The translations under genes were made by a program, and so were the position numbers. From positions 2,480,001 through 2,544,000 of the forward strand of contig JANCIK010000006.1 of the NCBI GenBank assembly GCA_028532985.1: a stretch of DNA of 64,000 nucleotides. Reading direction: 5' to 3'. The notes under the pieces were generated by a model. That model was given only the letters and a program-made list of their open reading frames with translations, was not told the DNA's origin and did not search any database. This stretch comes from Stropharia rugosoannulata (taxonomy: Eukaryota; Basidiomycota; Agaricomycetes; Agaricales; Strophariaceae). Positions 59,965 to 64,000 of this stretch are shown in pieces; the stretch's first letter is position 1, and every line of letters starts with the position of its first letter.

Positions 59965-60590
59965 TTATTGAATTTGTTTGTTTTGTTTGTGTAGTTTATT
60001 ACACTTGTTTGCAGTATACATATTATCCAAGACATGTGGATGTCAATCTACTTGTGCTGAACATAGGCAGCTTTGCCATACCCAGGGAAGTCAATGGAGG
60101 CACCTGGCCCGACCCATCTTGGTCAGCCAACTGAGTACGACTGAGGCAACCTTTTCGACCTTTCTTTCTGACTGATTTACACCGAAGGTGAATGCATCTC
60201 GTGAGCACTTTCTTAAAGCAGACAATTACTTCACACCCTCCCAAGCAGGCCAAGGAATGATGGTGGCATAGCTTTTAGGAACAGTCAACTGCCCCCACAA
60301 AACACCACAAACCAAAAACACCACAAACCGACCAAAGGCAACAACAAGTAAGGGGGGACATCCCATTGCACTTCCCCCTCCCCACATGTTCCGTTCCATG
60401 CCACGTCCCCAGGAGTCCCAGGAGTCCCCAGACGGTCCCAGACTTGTCGTAGATGTCTGTTGCCCATGTCTGTCAGTTCTGTGCCCCTCATTTCTTGACT
60501 GTGAAACAGTTGCTACTATAAGTTCGGTACATCTACCGTCGCTTTTTTGCCATCGACATCATCATCAACATCCTTCCAGCCGTTGCTATT
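59965..60590. other. Intergenic boundary to accessory DNA
   Basis: Short C/A-rich low-complexity tracts (ACCACAAACCAAAAACACCA near 60302) and CAGGAGTCCC direct repeats near 60411-60427. No gene is supported. Confidence 0.5.
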
Positions 60591-61640
60591 ATGGGTGTCC
60601 CACCACTATGGGATATACTTGAGCCCACCAGGAAGCAGAAGTCTCTGCTACTTTACACAAAGGAGTTCCGGAAGCAAGCAAACAACAGGGATGCAACCCT
60701 GAGGCTTGGGGTTGACATGGGGCGCATACACTGGACATATATTTAGTTGCTTGTTTGCTAACCATCTCTGATCATCTCCACAGAACTTTGATGGGAGAGT
60801 GCTGCGCTGGCGCCTTCCTTGGCTCAATCCACAGTCAAAAAGCTGGAGGACCACTGTATAACTTCTTCATGCATCTATTAGGATTTCTGAAGATGCCCAT
60901 TCACTTCATCTTTGTCTTTGACGGCCCAGAACAACCTTCCAGGAAACATGGCCATGCAGTCATTGCCTCTGACCTGTTGTGGTACCAGCAGGGGGCTATT
61001 CAGCTCATTCAAGCCTTTGGATTCGAAGTTCATATGGTGTTTCTGTTTTCCTTCACTTCTTTTCCGTTACTGACATCGTTTTAGGCACCAGGCAAAGCTG
61101 AAGCGGACTTAGCTCAGATGGACATGCATGGCCTCATTGATGGTGTTATTACTACTGACAGCAATGCTTGCCTCTTCGGAGCAAACATTGTTTTCAAAAG
61201 GTAACATTATATTATCTGACTTCGAGCCTGAGTTGCACTTAACTGTCAAAAATAGCCCATTCAAGTGCAATTATCCTGATGAATATCAAGTCTTTGACAG
61301 GGCCGAAACAGGAGAAGAAACTGGGCATCCTTTGTCTATCGGTACCATGGTCCTCGTAGCATTACTTTGCAGTGGTGACTACGGTGACAGTATAAGCGGA
61401 TTTGGGCCTGCATCAGTGTTTGCTCTTGGATGTTGTGGGCTTGGAGACGACTTGGTGGATGCTTTCCGAGCTTTGGGACGACAGGAATTTGAGACCACCT
61501 TCCTTCCTCAGTGGCGCCATTACATTGTATGTGAGCTGAAGAGCAATTCACAAGGCTATTTAGCATTCACTCGGCCCAACACGGCTCGGAAAGTCAAGAA
61601 AGGGTCACATAGGACAGTGCCTGGGTACTGTAATCTATAG
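60591..61640 (+). CDS. XPG/FEN-type nuclease homologue, degraded active site and short C-terminus
   Basis: Starts MGVPPLWDILEPTRKQKSLL, the XPG-N pattern; LGVDM follows before an intron whose donor I could not place. Then GPLYNFFMHLLGFLKMPIHF, IFVFDGPEQPSRKHG, APGKAEADLAQMDMHGLIDG, VITTDSNACLFGANIVFK and the helix-hairpin SGDYGDSISGFGPASVFALG. In active members the first box reads GEAEA and the second D-x-D; here they are GKAEA and DSN, so two of the acidic metal ligands are changed. The protein stops at 61640, well before the usual C-terminal extension. Such PIN/XPG-like genes are multicopy in agaricomycetes. It is probably not an active nuclease. Confidence 0.72.
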
Positions 61641-61916
61641 TGCTACAGTGAACTATTATTATACTGTGGATCACGGAGTTATTTTGAGCCATTGCAGAAC
61701 TAGTATACTACCATGTCACACAGGACTAATAGCTTTCTAGTATATTACTGTGTTTTACAGGGCCATTGTCGACAAATGGTGATGGTCATCAGGGCAAGAT
61801 CAACCGGTGGTTCTCTATGTCGAGCAGCAGTGTCAAATGGCAGATGGGCTGTGCTAGACCGGCGATTTTGATTGTTGACTGGTGCTATTCAAATTCAATA
61901 TACTACTATTTTTCAG

Positions 61917-62212
61917 GGGACTGTTGTGAGGCTAGTATATTACCGTGGTTCATGGCTGATTTTGAACTAATGATTGTATGAAATCCGGCAGTGCATGCTG
62001 AGAATCACCGGTCTGGAATAATAAATGGTCTGGGACCATAAATTAATATACTACTATACATCACGGGACCAGTGTGAGGCTAGTATATTACTGTGGTTCA
62101 TGGCTGATTTTGAACTAATGATTGTATGAAAACCGGCGGTGCACGCTGAGAATTGCCGGTCTGGAATAATAAATGGTCTGAGACAATGAATTAATATCTT
62201 ATTATACATCAC
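61917..62212. repeat. 148-bp direct tandem repeat, two units
   Basis: Unit 1 is 61917-62064 and unit 2 is 62065-62212, equal in length and differing at scattered sites. A truncated third begins GGGACTATTGTAA. A weaker related segment is upstream near 61660-61750. Each unit carries AATAATAAATGGTCTG and GGCTAGTATATTA. The array separates the XPG-like gene from the TET/JBP gene. Confidence 0.9.
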
Positions 62213-62244
62213 GGGACTATTGTAAATTATTCTAAATTTGTCTA

Positions 62245-63583
62245 TTGAGACTGCTGGTATGCACAAGGCAAGACTTGGAAGACATGAATTTTCCTGTGGC
62301 CCGTTCGTTGACACCTTTCTTCTCAACCACCATGCAACCCACTTCTGACAATAGTCCTATTGATCTGACAGCCTCTGTATCCTCATTCATACAGACATCT
62401 GTCTGTTGCTGCATTAATCAGACTCAAATTAATTCCCCCCCATCATCATGGGCTGCACAATTAATATGGGAATGTAATGATATTGTTGATACACTAGTTA
62501 TGGCATATCAAAACCAATGTGAGCCTGGACTTACCTGTGTTTTAAAGGACATTACTGATATATGCTAGATTCAACTATATGGAATGTACATGACTACATT
62601 CAGAGCTTGACAAATAAACAGACTGGCAAGAATGAGGCTGTTGAGAAAAAAATGTTGAAGAAGTTTCCGCCTATATTTATGGAGGAGAGATACATTAAGA
62701 CACTGTGCATTGTAACAGATAAGGATGGGAATATTTTGGTATGGTATCTACCTAATGCCATGATGTCGTATATGCAGGTAGGTGATGACAATTGTTGTGC
62801 ACAATGAGGTCTGACCGTCTGACCACCGGCCAGTACAGCCTATGGGAGAATTTAGATCAACTGACCCCATTAATGAAGACCACAAGAAATAATTCAGACT
62901 GGAGAGGTGGCCTGGCTAATTATCATTAGAAGGTAGCCTGGAGGAAGCCAGGAAATGTGAGTCTTGCCTTAGCATGGTTTGAAATGGGCTATGGGGTAGG
63001 TCTATCTATAATTGAAAATACAAGAGTTGATGAATGTGTCCAGATGTCGTTACCGCCAGTTGTCAGCAAAAATATCCGTAAGGCTGCCGGTGTTACATGG
63101 CTTCGACAACAACATATGTTCTTTGCCCTTGTGGGTGGTCTACTAAGTGTGGTTAATCCTAGCCAATACGCCGCCGGTCTCAGGATGCTGACATGGCTAG
63201 GTGAACACCCGGACCAGGTTCGGCATGGACAAGAGCTGAAGAGTCTATTGGAACACTGGAATGTGCCTTTTGGCGTGCTCACAGTGATCAACAACAGAGA
63301 CTCACCACCGCATTGTGACACCGGCAGCAGTCACTCGATGTTCAACATTGTCATCAGTTTGGGGACTTATAAGAAGGGGACAATGTCACTGCCTGGATTG
63401 GGCTTGGATCTTCACTATCGGCCCGGAACAATAGTTGCCCTATCGAGCAGGGTAGTTGTTCACAGTGCATACTGTAAAGGGGATCGGACTTGTCTTGTCT
63501 TTCACTCAAAGTCTACAATGGCAGACTATACAAATACTCATAGCACTTGGCCTAATGTGAATATGTTTAAAAGCACAAAATGA
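62245..63583 (+). CDS. TET/JBP-family 2-oxoglutarate/Fe(II) dioxygenase
   Basis: Three exons: 62245-62518, 62569-62776 and about 62930-63583; introns GTGAGC...GCTAG (50 nt) and GTAGGT...CATTAG. The catalytic domain has the expected features: FPPIFMEERYIKTLCIVTDK and GNILVWYLPNAMMSYMQ, AWFEMGYGVG, FFALVGGLLSVVNPSQYAAG, and INNRDSPPHCDTGSS with the HxD iron motif, then MSLPGLGLDLHYRPGTIVAL and VVVHSAYCKGDRTCLVFH with the distal His and the 2-oxoglutarate Arg. Fungal members oxidise 5-methylcytosine in DNA, and the family is known to spread with KDZ-type transposons. The catalytic residues are intact. The start is uncertain: ATG 62245 or a later in-frame Met. Confidence 0.82.
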
Positions 63584-64000
63584 TTAAATTGTATTTGTAC
63601 ATAACAAAAATTGGGCAAACAGGGAAATACAAAAAACTGATTAACAAGAAGACAAGATGATGATACAACATGAAGAAGGGGACCGGCAGTGCAATGGATC
63701 GAAAATATGATGCTAGCCTGCCTAGACATCTGAGTCTGGTTCCCCATCTGCATCTGCATCCTAATCATCATCAGAAGAAGTAGAGGAGTCTGAGTTGGGG
63801 CTCCAGGTAGAAGGAAGTGATGTGCATACCGAGCTATTGTCCGAGTCACATCAGCAAATCTGATCATTTTCTCATAGCGTGTCATAATAATAGCACTTGA
63901 TGTCATAGTGTCACATAATACTTAGGCTAAGCTCATAATAGCTCATAGTATCATAACACTATATAGTAAAGTATACTAGTTATATAGTATGTTATATTAC
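63584..64000 (-). other. AT-rich end; possible partial minus-strand gene
   Basis: On the minus strand a frame begins MTSSAIIMTRYEKMIRFADV (from 63906) and a nearby frame ends SPNSDSSTSSDDD. This could be the end of a gene with an acidic tail, but the join (about 32 nt) is unconvincing. The last 100 bases are AT-rich short repeats. Confidence 0.25.

Overview
The window is nuclear DNA of a filamentous basidiomycete, most likely an agaricomycete. The evidence is many short (about 50-60 bp) GT-AG introns, dense genes on both strands with short shared promoters, and families typical of that class: DUF6534 membrane proteins, tandem-amidohydrolase proteins, KDZ-associated cysteine-cluster proteins, XPG-like nucleases and TET/JBP dioxygenases. 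All exon joins below were read by eye; starts and some introns are uncertain.

Layout. 0-7 kb: 3' part of an amidohydrolase gene, a small conserved-looking ORF, an LRR-like gene and a low-complexity gene. 7-14.8 kb (minus) and 32.8-40.4 kb (plus): two paralogous giant genes, each fusing a ZNFX1/Hrr1-type SF1 helicase, NF-X1-type zinc-binding cysteines and three CbxX/CfxQ-type AAA modules. They are head to head, about 18 kb apart. Between them lies an island (15.4-29.1 kb) of mostly unrecognised small proteins plus a CxC/KDZ transposase-like gene. On its helicase-2 side sit two housekeeping genes (RNA polymerase III subunit RPC4 and a purine phosphoribosyltransferase). 40.6-60 kb is ordinary gene-dense sequence: mitochondrial enoyl reductase, p24 cargo receptor, pseudokinase, DUF6534 protein, ATP-dependent DNA ligase, STK32-like kinase, guanylate kinase and an MRP-type ABC transporter. 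60-64 kb is AT-richer accessory DNA with a degraded XPG-like nuclease, a 148-bp tandem repeat and a TET/JBP dioxygenase.

Main discovery. The island carries 45 perfect copies (about one expected by chance in 64 kb) of a strict dyad, GTAC-N5-GTAC. I found none outside 15.4-29.1 kb. All are flanked by Y on the left and R on the right (CG or TG; CG or CA). They form arrays with repeated spacings of 15-16, 25-26 and 34-38 bp. One array has 12 copies at a 35-37 bp period just downstream of the KDZ-like gene; others lie 65-140 bp upstream of island start codons, one inside a perfectly abutting 349-bp promoter duplication. This looks like a binding-site system for one island-specific protein (a regulator or the KDZ-like protein), in a neighbourhood that also contains a putative RNA-silencing-type helicase pair and a 5-methylcytosine oxygenase. 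The system-level interpretation is inference; the motif, spacing and positions are read directly.
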